DNA from: Anodontia alba
Lineage: Eukaryota > Mollusca > Bivalvia > Lucinida > Lucinidae
DNA length: 64,000 nucleotides
Assembly (NCBI GenBank): GCA_964016985.1
Contig: OZ024830.1
Span: 20,732,387 to 20,796,386, forward strand
Direction: 5' to 3'
The notes beneath the pieces were generated by a model. It searched no databases and was not told the DNA's origin. It was given only the letters and a program-made list of their open reading frames with translations. Below are positions 42,101-55,102 of the stretch, one piece after another. How positions within the stretch are numbered: position 1 is the first letter of the stretch; each line of letters opens with the position of its first letter. Both the position numbers and the translations under genes were made by a program.

Positions 42101-45100
42101 TTTGGTTGGGATGACCAGGCATAATCTATACATTATTATTTAAATGTTAGATAGTATAAAAGATTGAAAGGCAATATAAGTTTTAAACAGGCTTCTTTTT
42201 ATTGTTAAACATTACTTGTAAAAGGTTGCAAGGTAAAACTATTTTTGAACAGGATGATTTTCATCGTTAAATTTCACTTTAAAGGTACTTTTTAAAATAG
42301 ATAATTTCATGTCTACATAGGAAACTCTCAGGTCTTAGGTCTAAAGAACTTTTGGTCATACCCTGTTAAGACACTTCACATCCACGTAGGCAAGTAGTAT
42401 TTACTGACCAACTGTGGTGGTACAGATGAGCCTTCTGAATCAGGTTGCCTTTGTCATGGCATTCACCATCGGCATTTAGTTAACATTTTGCTGTGTGACT
42501 TGTGATGTGTCCACTTTGGTTGGAATGACCAGGCATATTATATAAATCATGTCAATGTTAGAGTTTAAATGTTGCAAGTTAAAATTGTAAATATGTTGTT
42601 TTTCCATTATTTTTTTAAATACTTCTGTAAGTTTGCAAGGTAATAACTAGTTTTGAATAGGATGCTTTTCATCCTTAAATATCACTTTGAAGGTATTTTT
42701 GAAAAGAGAAAATATTATGTCCTCTTAGGAAATCACAGACCTTAGTTCTAAAGAACTTTTGGTAATATCCTTTTAAGATACATTATGTTCATTTGGGTAA
42801 AAGTATTTAATGACCAACAGTCGTGTTACAGATGTCTTCTGAATGACAAGTTATACTTATCTGGGCCATCACTGTTGGCATGTTTTTAACATTTTGCTGT
42901 GGAACTTGTGATGTGTTTACTTTGGTTGGGGTGACCAGGCATAATATATATTCATTATTTAAATGTTAGGGTATAAAAGGTTGCAAGGTAATATTAAGTT
43001 AATATAGGCTGCTTTTCAGTACTAAGCATCACTTTTTTGTAAGGATGCAAGGTAAAACTAGTTTTGATAATTTTTCATCATTAAATTTCACTTTAAAGGT
43101 ACTTTTTAAAGGAGATAATTTCATGTCTGCATAGGAAACTCTCAGACCTTAGGTCTAAAGAACTTTTGGTCATATCCCGTTAAGACGCTTCACATCCACG
43201 TAAACAAGTAGTATTTACTAACCAACAGTGGTGGTGCTGATGAGTCATCCAAATCAGGTTGTGTTCATCATGGCCTTCACTGTTGACATCCAGGTTACAT
43301 TTTGCTGTGGAACTTGTGATGTGTCAACTTTGGTTGGGATGACCAGGCATAATATATGCATTATTAAAATGTTAGAGTATAACAGGTCGCAAGGTACTCT
43401 TTAAAAAAGATTGTTTTTAATTATTTAACTTTACATTTCTAATGTTGCAATGGAATAATAGTTATGAATAGAATAATTTTCACCATGAAATACTACTTTA
43501 AAGATATTTTTGAAATGGTTAGATATCATGTGTGCTTAGGAAACTCTAAGACCACAGGTCTAAAGAATTTTCGGTCATATCCTGTTAATACACATTACAT
43601 CCACTAGAGCAATAATCATTTAATGACCAACAGTCGTGTTACAGATGTGTTTCCAGAATGACAGGTTATACTAATCTGTGTCGTCACTGTTGGCATTCTT
43701 TTAACATTTTGCTGTGGAACTTGTGATGTGTTTACTTTGGTTGGGATGACCAGGCATAATCTATACATTATTATTTAAATGTTAGATAGTATAAAAGATT
43801 GAAAGGCAATATAAGTTTTAAACAGGCTTCTTTTTATTGTTAAACATTACTTGTAAAAGGTTGCAAGGTAAAACTATTTTTGAACAGGATTATTTTCATC
43901 GTTAAATTTCACTTTAAAGGTACTTTTTAAAATAGATAATTTCATGTCTGCATAGGAAACTCTCAGATCTTAGGTCTAAAGAACTTTTGGTCATACCCTG
44001 TTAAGACACTTCACATCCACGTAGGCAAGTAGTATTTACTGACCAACTGTGGTGGTACAGATGAGCCTTCTGAATCAGGTTGCCTTTATCATGGCATTCA
44101 CCATCGGCATTTAGTTAACATTTTGCTGTGGGACTTGTGATGTGTCCACTTTGGTTGGGATGACCAGGCATATTATATAAATCATGTCAATGTTAGAGTT
44201 TAAATGTTGCAAGGTAAAATTGTAAATATGTTGTTTTTCCATTATTTTTTGAAATACTTCTGTAAGGTTGCAAGGAAATAACTAGTTTTGAATAGGATGC
44301 TTTTCATCCTTTAATATCACTTTGAAGGTATTTTTGAAAAGAGAAAATATTATGTCCTCTTAGGAAATCACAAACCTTAGTTCTAAAGAACTTTTGGTCA
44401 TATCCTGTTAAGATACATTATGTTCATTTGGGTAAAAGTATTTAGTGACCAACAGTCGTGTTACAGATGTCTTCTGAATGACAAATTATACTTATCTGGG
44501 CTGTCACTGTTGGGATCTTTTTAACATTTTGCTGTGAAACTTGTGATGTGTTTACTTTGGTTGGGGTGACCAGGCATAATATATATTCATTATTTAAATA
44601 TTAGGGTATATAAGGTTGCAAGGTAATATTAAGTTAATATAGGCTGCTTTTCAGTACTAAGCATCACTTTTTTGTAATGATGCAAGGTAAAACTAGTTTT
44701 GATAATTTTTCATCATTAAATTTCACTTTAAAGGTACTTTTTAAAGGAGATAATTTCATGTCTGCATAGGAAACTCTCAGACCTTAGGTCTAAAGAGCTT
44801 TTGGTCATATACCGTTAAGACACTTCACATCCACGTAAACAAGTAGTATTTACTAACCAACAGTGGTGGTACTGATGAGTCATCCAAATCAGGTTGTGTT
44901 CATCATGGCCTTCACTGTTGACATCCAGGTTACATTTTGCTGTGGAACTTGTGATGTGTCAACTTTGGTTGGGATGACCAGGCATAATATATGCATTATT
45001 AAAATGTTAGAGTATAACAGGTCGCAAGGTACTCTTTAAAAAAGATTGATTTTAATTATTTAACTTTACATTTCTAATGTTGCAATGGAATAATAGTTAT

Positions 45101-48100
45101 GAATAGAATAATTTTCACCATGAAATACTACTTTAAAGATATTTTTGAAATGGTTAGATATCATGTGTGCTTAGGAAACTCTCAGACCACAGGTCTAAAG
45201 AATTTTCGGTCATATCCTGTTAATACACATTACATCCACTAGAGCAATAATCATTTAATGACCAACAGTCCATGTTACAGATCAGTTTCCAGAATGACAG
45301 GTTATACTAATCTGGGTCGTCACTGTTGGCATTCTTTTAACATTTTGCTGTGGAACTTGTGATGTGTTTACTTTGGTTGGGATGACCAGGCATAATCTAT
45401 ACATTATTATTTAAATGTTAGATAGTATAAAAGATTGAAAGGCAATATAAGTTTTAAACAGGCTTCTTTTTATTGTTAAACATTACTTGTAAAAGGTTGC
45501 AAGGTAAAACTAGTTTTGATCAGGATTATTTTCATCGTTAAATTTCACTTTAAAGGTACTTTTTAAAATAGATAATTTCATGTCTACATAGGAAACTCTC
45601 AGACCTTAGGTCTAAAGAACTTTTGGTCATACCCTGTTAAGACACTTCACATCCACGTAGGCAAGTAGTATTTACTGACCAACTGTGGTGGTACAGATGA
45701 GCCTTCTGAATCAGGTTGCCTTTGTCTTGGCATTCACCATCGGCATTTAGTTAACATTTTGCTGTGGGACTTGTGATGTGTCCACTTTGGTTGGGATGAC
45801 CAGGCATATTATATAAATCATGTCAATGTTAGAGTTTAAATGTTGCAAGGTAAAATTGTAAATATGTTGTTTTTCCATTATTTTTTGAAATACTTCTGTA
45901 AGGTTGCAAGGTAATAACTAGTTTTGAATAGGATGCTTTTCATCCTTAAATATCACTTTGAAGGTATTTTTGAAAAGAGAAAATATTATGTCCTCTTAGG
46001 AAATCACTGACCTTAGTTCTAAAGAACTTTTGGTCATATCCTGTTAAGATACATTATGTTCATTTGGGTAAAAGTATTTAATGACCAACAGTCGTGCTAC
46101 AGATGTCTTCTGAATGACAAGTTATACTTATCTGGGCCGTCACTGTTGGCATCTTTTTAACATTTTGCTATGGAAATTGTGATGTGTTTACTTTGGTTGG
46201 GGTGACCAGGCATAATATGTATTCATTATTTAAATGTTAGGGTATAAAAGGTTGCAAGGTAATATTAAGTTAATATAGGCTGCTTTTCAGAACTAAGCAT
46301 CACTTTTTTGTAAGGATGCAAGGTAAAACTAGTTTTGATAATTTTTCATCATTAAATTTCACTTTAAAGGTACTTTTTAAAGGAGATAATTTCATGTCTG
46401 CATAGGAAACTCTCAGACCTTAGGTCGAAAGAACTTTTGGTCATATCCTGTTAAGACACTTCACATCCACGTAAACAAATAGTATTTACTAACCAACAGT
46501 GGTGGTACTGATGAGTCATCCAAATCAGGTTGTGTTCATCATGGCCTTCACTGTTGACATCCAGGTTACATTTTGCTGTGGAACTTGTGATGTGTCAACT
46601 TTGGTTGGGATGACCAGGCATAATATATGCATTATTAAAATGTTAGAGTATAACAGGTCGCAAGGTACTCTTTAAAAAAGATTGTTTTTAATTATTTAAC
46701 TTTACATTTCTAATGTTGCAATGGAATAATAGTTATGAATAGAATAATTTTCACCATGAAATACTACTTTAAAGATATTTTTGAAATGGTTAGATATCAT
46801 GTGTGCTTAGGAAACTCTCAGACCACAGGTCTAAAGAATTTTCGGTCATACCCTGTTAATACACATTACATCCACTAGAGCAATAATCATTTAATGACCA
46901 ACAGTCGTGTTACAGATGTGTTTCCAGAATGACAGTTTATACTAATCTGGTTCATCACTGTTGGCATTCTTTTAACATTTTGCTGTGGAACTTGTGATGT
47001 GTTTACTTTGGTTGGGATGACCAGGCAGTATCTATACATTATTATTTAAATGTTAGATAGTATAAAAGATTGAAAGGCAATATAAGTTTTAAACAGGCTT
47101 CTTTTTATTGTTAAACATTACTTGTAAAAGGTTGCAAGGTAAAACTAGTTTTGATCAGGATTATTTTCATCGTTAAATTTCACTTTAAAGGTACTTTTTA
47201 AAATAGATAATTTTATGTCTGTATAGGAAACTCTCAGATCTTAGGTCTAAAGAACTTTTGGTCATACCCTGTTAAGACACTTCACATCCACGTAGGCAAG
47301 TAGTATTTACTGACCAACTGTGGTGGTACAGATGAGCCTTCTGAATCAGGTTGCCTTTATCATGGCATTCACCATCGGCATTTAGTTAACATTTTGCTGT
47401 GGGACTTGTGATGTGTCCACTTTGGTTGGGATGACCAGGCATATTATATAAATCATGTCAATGTTAGAGTTTAAATGTTGCAAGGTAAAATTGTAAATAT
47501 GTTGTTTTTCCATCATTTTTTGAAATACTTCTGTAAGGTTGCAAGGTAATAACTAGTTTTGAATAGGATGCTTTTCATCCTTAAATATCACTTTGAAGGT
47601 ATTTTTGAAAAGAGAAAATATTATGTCCTCTTAGGAAATCACTGACCTTAGTTCTAAAGAACTTTTGGTCATATCCTTTTAAGATATATTATGTTCATTT
47701 GGGTAAAAGTATTTAATGACCAACAGTCGTGTTAAAGACGTCTTCTGAATGACAAGTTATACTTATCTGTGCCGTCACTGTTGGCATCTTTTTAACATTT
47801 TGCTGTGGAACTTGTGATGTGTTTACTTTGGTTGGAGTGACCAGGCATAATACATATTCATTATTTAAATATTAGGGTATATAAGGTTGCAAGGTAATAT
47901 TAAGTTAATATAGGCTGCTTTTCAGTACTAAGCATCACTTTTTTGTAAGGATGCAAGATAAAACTAGTTTTGATAATTTTTCATCATTAAATTTCACTTT
48001 AAAGGTACTTTTTAAAGGAGATAATTTCATGTCTGCATAGGAAACTCTCAGACCTTAGGTCTAAAGAACTTTTGGTCATATCCCGTTAAGACACTTCACA

Positions 48101-49689
48101 TCCACGTAAACAAGTAGTATTTACTAACCAACAGTGGTGGTACTGATGAGTCATCCAAATCAGGTTGTGTTCATCATGGCCTTCACTGTTGACATCCAGG
48201 TTACATTTTGCTGTGGAACTTGTGATGTGTCAACTTTGGTTGGGATGACCAGGCATAATATATGCATTATTAAAATGTTAGAGTATAACAGGTCGCAAGG
48301 TACTCTTTAAAAAAGATTGTTTTTAATTATTTAACTTTACATTTCTAATGTTGCAATGGAATAATAGTTATGAATAGAATAATTTTCACCATGAAATACT
48401 ACTTTAAAGATATTTTTGAAATGGTTAGATATCATGTGTGCTTAGGAAACTCTCAGACCACAGGTCTAAAGAATTTTTGGTCATATCCTGTTAATACACA
48501 TTACATCCACTAGAGCAATAATCATTTAATGACCAACAGTCCATGTTACAGATCAGTTTCCAGAATGACAGGTTATACTAATCTGGGTCGTCACTGTTGG
48601 CATTCTTTTAACATTTTGCTGTGGAACTTGTGATGTGTTTACTTTGGTTGGGATGACCAGGCATAATCTATACATTATTATTTAAATGTTAGATAGTATA
48701 AAAGATTGAAAGGCAATATAAGTTTTAAACAGGCTTCTTTTTATTGTTAAACATTACTTGTAAAAGGTTGCAAGGTAAAACTAGTTTTGATCAGGATTAT
48801 TTTCATCGTTAAATTTCACTTTAAAGGTACTTTTTAAAATAGATAATTTCATGTCTGCATAGGAAACTCTCAGATCTTAGGCTTAAAGAACTTTTGGTCA
48901 TACCCTGTTAAGACACTTCACATCCACGTAGGCAAGTAGTATTTACTGACCAACTGTGGTGGTACAGATGAGCCTTCTGAATCAGGTTGCCTTTATCATG
49001 GCATTCACCATCGGCATTTAGTTAACATTTTGCTGTGGGACTTGTGATGTGTCCACTTTGGTTGGGATGACCAGGCATATTATATAAATCATGTCAATGT
49101 TAGAGTTTAAATGTTGCAAGGTAAAATTGTAAATATGTTGTTTTTCCATTATTGTTTGGAATACTTCTGTAAGGTTGCAAGGGAATAACTAGTTTTGAAT
49201 AGAATGCTTTTCATCCTTAAATATCACTTTAAAGATATTTTTGAAAAGAGAAAATATTATGTCCTCTTAGGAAATCACAGACCTTAGTTCTAAAGAACTT
49301 TTGGTCATATCCTGTTAAGATACATTATGTTCATTTGGGTAAAAGGATTTAATGACCAACAGTCGTGTTACAGATGTCTTCTGAATGACAAGTTATACTT
49401 ATCTGGGCCGTCACTGTTGGCATCTTTTTAACATTTTGCTGTTGAACTTGTGATGTGTTTACTTTGGTTGGGGTGACCAGGCATAATATATATTCATTAT
49501 TTAAATGTTAGGGTATAAAAGGTTGCAAGGTAATATTAAGTTAATATAGGCTGCTTTTCAGTACTAAGCATCACTTTTTTGTAAGGTTGGAAGGTAAAAC
49601 TAGTTTTGATAATTTTTTATCATTAAATTTCACTTTAAAGGTACTTTTTAAAGGAGATAATATCATGTCTACATAGGAAACTCTCAGAC

Positions 49690-51189
49690 TATGGCGTGAC
49701 ATAGGTTGCAATATTGTATCTGGTAATATATTTGTTCCATATTAAATTATGCATTCTATATTAAGATATGTATGCCCAATGAAAATATATTTATATGCAA
49801 AATAGATATTTATTGGCAATAAAATATATTTATTGGCAATAAATTTTATTTACTGGCAATTAAAATTATTTATTTGCAAAATAAAATAAATATTGGCAAT
49901 AAAATATATTTGTTGATAATTGAATTTATATATTGGCCATAAAATCATATTTTTTCTAAATAAAAATATTTGTTCTATAATAAACATATTCATTGACAAC
50001 AAAACATATTTATTGGCAATAAAAATATATTGATTCAAAATATAAAATGTGTTTATAAAATTAATATTTATTTATTGAATCAATATTCTGTTGTATCACA
50101 ATAAAAAAAAAATATTTATCTGCAATGTGCTAAAAAGATATGTTGGGTAAAATTAGCATTGTGGGATATGACACGGTTTCATAACAGCGAATATCATTGG
50201 CTCTGTGAAGCCTAATAATGGCAGCCTCCATTGATTTCACTGAGCGCTGCCATATTGATTTGGTTCGGGGTTTATGGTCAACTCGATCCTTGGCCGTTTC
50301 GACCTTAGTCAATTCGCACATTTTGATTCTTGGTCACCTTGCAGCCCTGGACTAGCGCTTCTACCCACACAAGTCAACTCAGTATTTCTCTCGTGTGATT
50401 CCTTGTTTTGGACGTGACTTGTAGTCCTTGCAAAATAATGGTCCATATGATATGTTTTAAACCTAAAAGTATTATTTACTTGAATATATAGTCCAGATCT
50501 TGGGGGCTGATCTTGGACCATTAGTCCATAAGTGTCTAATGGTCCTGATGTTGCCGTGCAGACTGGGAAACTAGAGCTTAAGTTCTCAGAAGAGTTAACA
50601 AAACTGCAACAAAGTCTCTTACATTCTGGGAAACCGGCAAACATGGGGGCATTTAAAGACGAATGTCTAGGGTGCGAAAATCTAAGCAGCAAGTTGACAA
50701 AGGATCAAACCACCGGAACTTTTGTCGAGCCAATGAAATTTTCTGTTACAAGGCTACATCATATCCCACAATGCTATTTTTGCCCAATGTATTTTTTGAA
50801 CTTATAATGAATATTTTTGTAAATATTGTCAGTATTTGTTTGGCAAATAGATATATATTTTATATATTGTGATCTTTTTTATTGTCCGCATAAAATATTG
50901 TATCAATACATATCTAATTTGCAAAAAGTATATATACATCGCACATAAATATTTTTATTATGAATAAATATATTTTTTATTGCCAATGAATATTTTATCA
51001 TAAATAAATATATTTCTATTGGCAATAAATATTCTTGTAGCAAAGAAATATATTTTTATATCGTAAATAAATGTTTTATTGTGAATAAATATATTTTATT
51101 GACAATAAATATCTTAATATAGAATACATATTTTTAATATGGAACAAATATATTATCAGATACAATATTGCAACGTATATCACGCCATA
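49690..51189. mobile_element. 1,500-bp A+T-rich fold-back transposon
   Basis: Termini TATGGCGTGA / TCACGCCATA with ~85-bp inverted repeats (GTTGCAATATTGTATCTG, ATATATTTGTTCCATATTAA and TTCTATATTAAGATAT on both sides). An exact 6-bp duplication TCAGAC flanks it (49684-49689 and 51190-51195). Subterminal arrays of ATTTATTGGCAATAAA on the left and its inverse on the right extend the fold-back. A second inverted pair (AGCATTGTGGGATATGA / TCATATCCCACAATGCT) encloses a non-repetitive centre of about 500 bp (50210-50740), where an open frame of 127 codons on the minus strand (50309-50692) shows no recognisable domain. The element class is unknown; no transposase is encoded. Confidence 0.85.
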
Positions 51190-52450
51190 TCAGACCTTAG
51201 GTCTAAAGAACTTTTGGTCATATCCCGTTAAGACACTTCACATCCGCTTAGGCAAGTAGTATTTACTGACCAACAGTGGTGGTTCAGATGAGCCTTCTGA
51301 ATCAGGTTGTCTTTATCATGGCCTTTACTGTTGGAATCCAGTTAACATTTTGCTGTGGAACTTGTGATGTGTCCACTTTGGTTGGGATGACCAGGCATAA
51401 TATATACATTATCAAAATGTTAGTTTATAACAGATTGTAAGGTAAAACTTTAAGTAGGTTTGTTTTCTTTTTTTTACATTACTTCTGAAAGGTTGCAAGG
51501 TAATAACTAGCTTCGAATAGGATGATTTTCATCATTACATATCACTTTGAAGGTATGTTTGAAAAGGGAAAATATCATGTCTGCATAGGAAACTCTCAGA
51601 CCTTAGGTCTAAAAAACTTTTGGTCATATCCTGTTAAGACACTTTACATCCACGTAGGCAAGTAGTATTTACTGACCAACAGTAGTGGTACAAGTGAGCC
51701 GTCTGAATCAGGTTGTTCTTATCATGGCCTTCACTGTTGGCATCCAGTTAACATTTTGCTGTGGAACTTGTGATGTGTCCACTTTGGTTGGGATGACTAG
51801 GCATAATATATACATTATTAAAATGTTAGTGTATAACGGATTGTTGTAAAAAACTTTAAATAGGTAAAACTTTAAATATGTCAGTTTTAATTATTCTTAC
51901 ATTACTTCTGTAAGGTTGCAAGGTAATAACTAGTTTCGAATAGAATGTTTTTCATCATTAAATATCACTTTTAAGGTATGTTTGAAAAGGGAAAATATCA
52001 TGTTTGCTTAAGAAACTATCAGACCACAGGTCTAAAGAACTTTGTGTCATATCCTGTTAAGACACTTCACATCCACGTAAGCAAGTAGTATTTACTAACC
52101 AACAGTAGCGGTACTGATGAGTCATCTAAATCAGGTTGTGTTTATCATGACCTTCACTGTTGACATCCAGTTTACATTTTGCTGTGGAACTTGTGATGTG
52201 TTAACTTTGGTTGGGATGACCAGGCAATATATATGCATTATTAAAATGTTAGAGTATAACAGGTCGCAAGGTAATATTTTAAACAGATTGTTTTTAATTA
52301 TTTAACTTTACATTTCTAATGTTGCTATGGAATAATAGTTATGAACAGAATAATTTTCACCATGAAATATCACTTTAAAGATATTTTTGAAATGGTTAGA
52401 TATCATGTGTGCTTAGGAAACTCTCAGACCACAGGTCTAAAGAATTTTTG
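51190..52450 (+). repeat. Edge-type satellite monomers inside the homogeneous array
   Basis: After the fold-back element, three monomers do not follow the A-D-B-C order. They match the diverged left edge instead: the odd string AAAAAACTTTAAATAGGTAA followed by AACTTTAAATA at about 51848 also occurs at about 36798, and TCAGGTTGTTCTTATCATGG occurs at 51708 and 36658. The A-D-B-C order resumes at about 52500. Confidence 0.85.
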
Positions 52451-55102
52451 GTCATATCCTGTTAAGACACATTACATCCACTAGAGCAATAATCATTTAA
52501 TGACCAACAGTCCATGTTACAGATCAGTTTCCAGAATGACAGGTTATACTAATCTGGGCCGTCACTGTTGGCATTCTTTTAACATTTTGCTGTGGAACTT
52601 GTGATGTGTTTACTTTGGTTGGGATGACCAGGCATAATCTATACATTATTATTTAAATGTTAGATAGTATAAAAGATTGAAAGGGAATATAAGTTTTAAA
52701 CAGGCTTCTTTTTATTGTTAAACATTACTTGTAAAAGGTTGCAAGGTAAAATTAGTTTTGAACAGGATGATTTTCATCGTTAAATTTCACTTTAAAGGTA
52801 CTTTTTAAAATAGATAATTTCATGTCTGCATAGGAAACTCTCAGATCTTAGGTCTAAAGAACTTTTGGTCATACCCTGTTAAGACACTTCACATCCATGT
52901 AGGCAAGTAGTATTTACTGACCAACTGTGGTGGTACAGATGAGCCTTCTGAATCAGGTTGCCTTTATCATGGCATTCACCATCGGCATTTAGTTAACATT
53001 TTGCTGTGGGACTTGTGATGTGTCCACTTTGGTTGGGATGACCAGGCATATTATATAAATCATGTCAATGTTAGAGTTTAAATGTTGCAAGGTAAAATTG
53101 TAAATATGTTGTTTTTCCATTATTTTTTGAAATACTTCTGTAAGGTTGCAAGGTAATAACTAGTTTTGAATAGGATGCTTTTCATCCTTAAATATCACTT
53201 TGAAGGTATTTTTGAAAAGAGAAAATATTATGTCCTCTTAGGAAATCACTGACCTTAGTTCTAAAGAACTTTTGGTCATATCCTTTTAAGATACATTATG
53301 TTCATTGGGGTAAAAGTATTTAATGACCAACAGTCTTGTTACAGATGTCTTCTGAATGACAAGTTATACTTATCTGGGCAGTCACTGTTGGCATCTTTTT
53401 AACATTTTGCTGTGGAACTTGTGATGTGTTTACTTTGGTTGGGGTGACCAGGCATAATATATATTCATTATTTAAATATTAGGGTATATAAGGTTGCAAG
53501 GTAATATTAAGTTAATATAGGCTGCTTTTCAGTACTAAGCATCACTTTTTTGTAAGGATGCAAGGTTAAACTAGTTTTGATAATTTTTCAACATTAAATT
53601 TCACTTTAAAGGTACTTTTTAAAGGAGATAATTTCATGTCTGCATAGGAAACTCTCAGACCTTAGGTCTAAAGAACTGTTGGTCATATCCCGTTAAGACA
53701 CTTCACATCCACGTAAACAAGTAGTATTTACTAACCAACAGTGGTGGTACTGATGAGTCATCCAAATCAGGTTGTGTTCATCATGGCCTTCACTGTTGAC
53801 ATCCAGGTTACATTTTGCTGTGGAACTTGTGATGTGTCAACTTTGGTTGGGATGACCAGGCATAATATATGCATTATTAAAATGTTAGAGTATAACAGGT
53901 CGCAAGGTACTCTTTAAAAAAGATTGTTTTAATTATTTAACTTTACATTTCTAATGTTGCAATGGAATAATAGTTATGAATAGAATAATTTTCACCATGA
54001 AATACTACTTTAAAGATATTTTTGAAATGGTTAGATATCATGTGTGCTTAGGAAACTCTCAGACAACAGGTCTAAAGAATTTTCGGTCATATCCTGTTAA
54101 TACACATTACATCCACTAGAGCAATAATCATTTAATGACCAACAGTCGTGTTACAGATGTGTTTCCAGAATGACAGGTTATACTAATCTGGGTCGTCACT
54201 GTTGGCATTCTTTTAACATTTTGCTGTGGAACTTGTGATGTGTTTACTTTGGTTGGGATGACCAGGCATAATCTATACATTATTATTTAAATGTTAGATA
54301 GTATAAAAGATTGAAAGGCAATATAAGTTTTAAATAGGCTTCTTTTTATTGTTAAACATTACTTGTAAAAGGTTGCAAGGTAAAACTAGTTTTGATCAGG
54401 ATTATTTTCATCGTTAAATTTCACTTTAAAGGTACTTTTTAAAATAGATAATTTCATGTCTGCATAGGAAACTCTCAGATCTTAGGTCTAAAGAACTTTT
54501 GGTCATACCCTGTTAAGACACTTCACATCCACGTAGGCAAGTAGTATTTACTGACCAACTGTGGTGGTACAGATGAGCCTTCTGAATCAGGTTGCCTTTA
54601 TCATGGCATTCACCATCGGCATTTAGTTAACATTTTGCTATGGGACTTGTAATGTGTCCACTTTGGTTGGGATGACCAGGCATATTATATAAATCATGTC
54701 AATGTTAGAGTTTAAATGTTGCAAGGTAAAATTGCAGATATGTTGTTTTTCCATTATTTTTTGAAATACTTCTGTAAGGTTGCAAGGTAATAACTAGTTT
54801 TGAATAGGATGCTTTTCATCCTTAAATATCACTTTGAAGGTATTTTTGAAAAGAGAAAATATTATGTCCTCTTAGGAAATCACAGACCTTAGTTCTAAAG
54901 AACTTTTGGTCATATCCTGTAGATACATTATGTTCATTGGGGTAAGAGTATTTAGTGACCAACAGTCATGTTACAGATGTCTTCTGAATGACAAGTTATA
55001 CTTATCTGGGCCGTCACTGTTGGCATCTTTTTAACATTTTGCTGTGGAACTTGTGATGTGTTTACTTTGGTTGGGGTGACCAGGCATAATATATATTCAT
55101 TA

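Noticed and set aside
50309..50692. 127-codon minus-strand ORF as a transposase
   Set aside because: No DDE/DDD pattern, no zinc finger and no similarity that I recognise. It is also too short, and is mentioned only as the unexplained core of the fold-back element.
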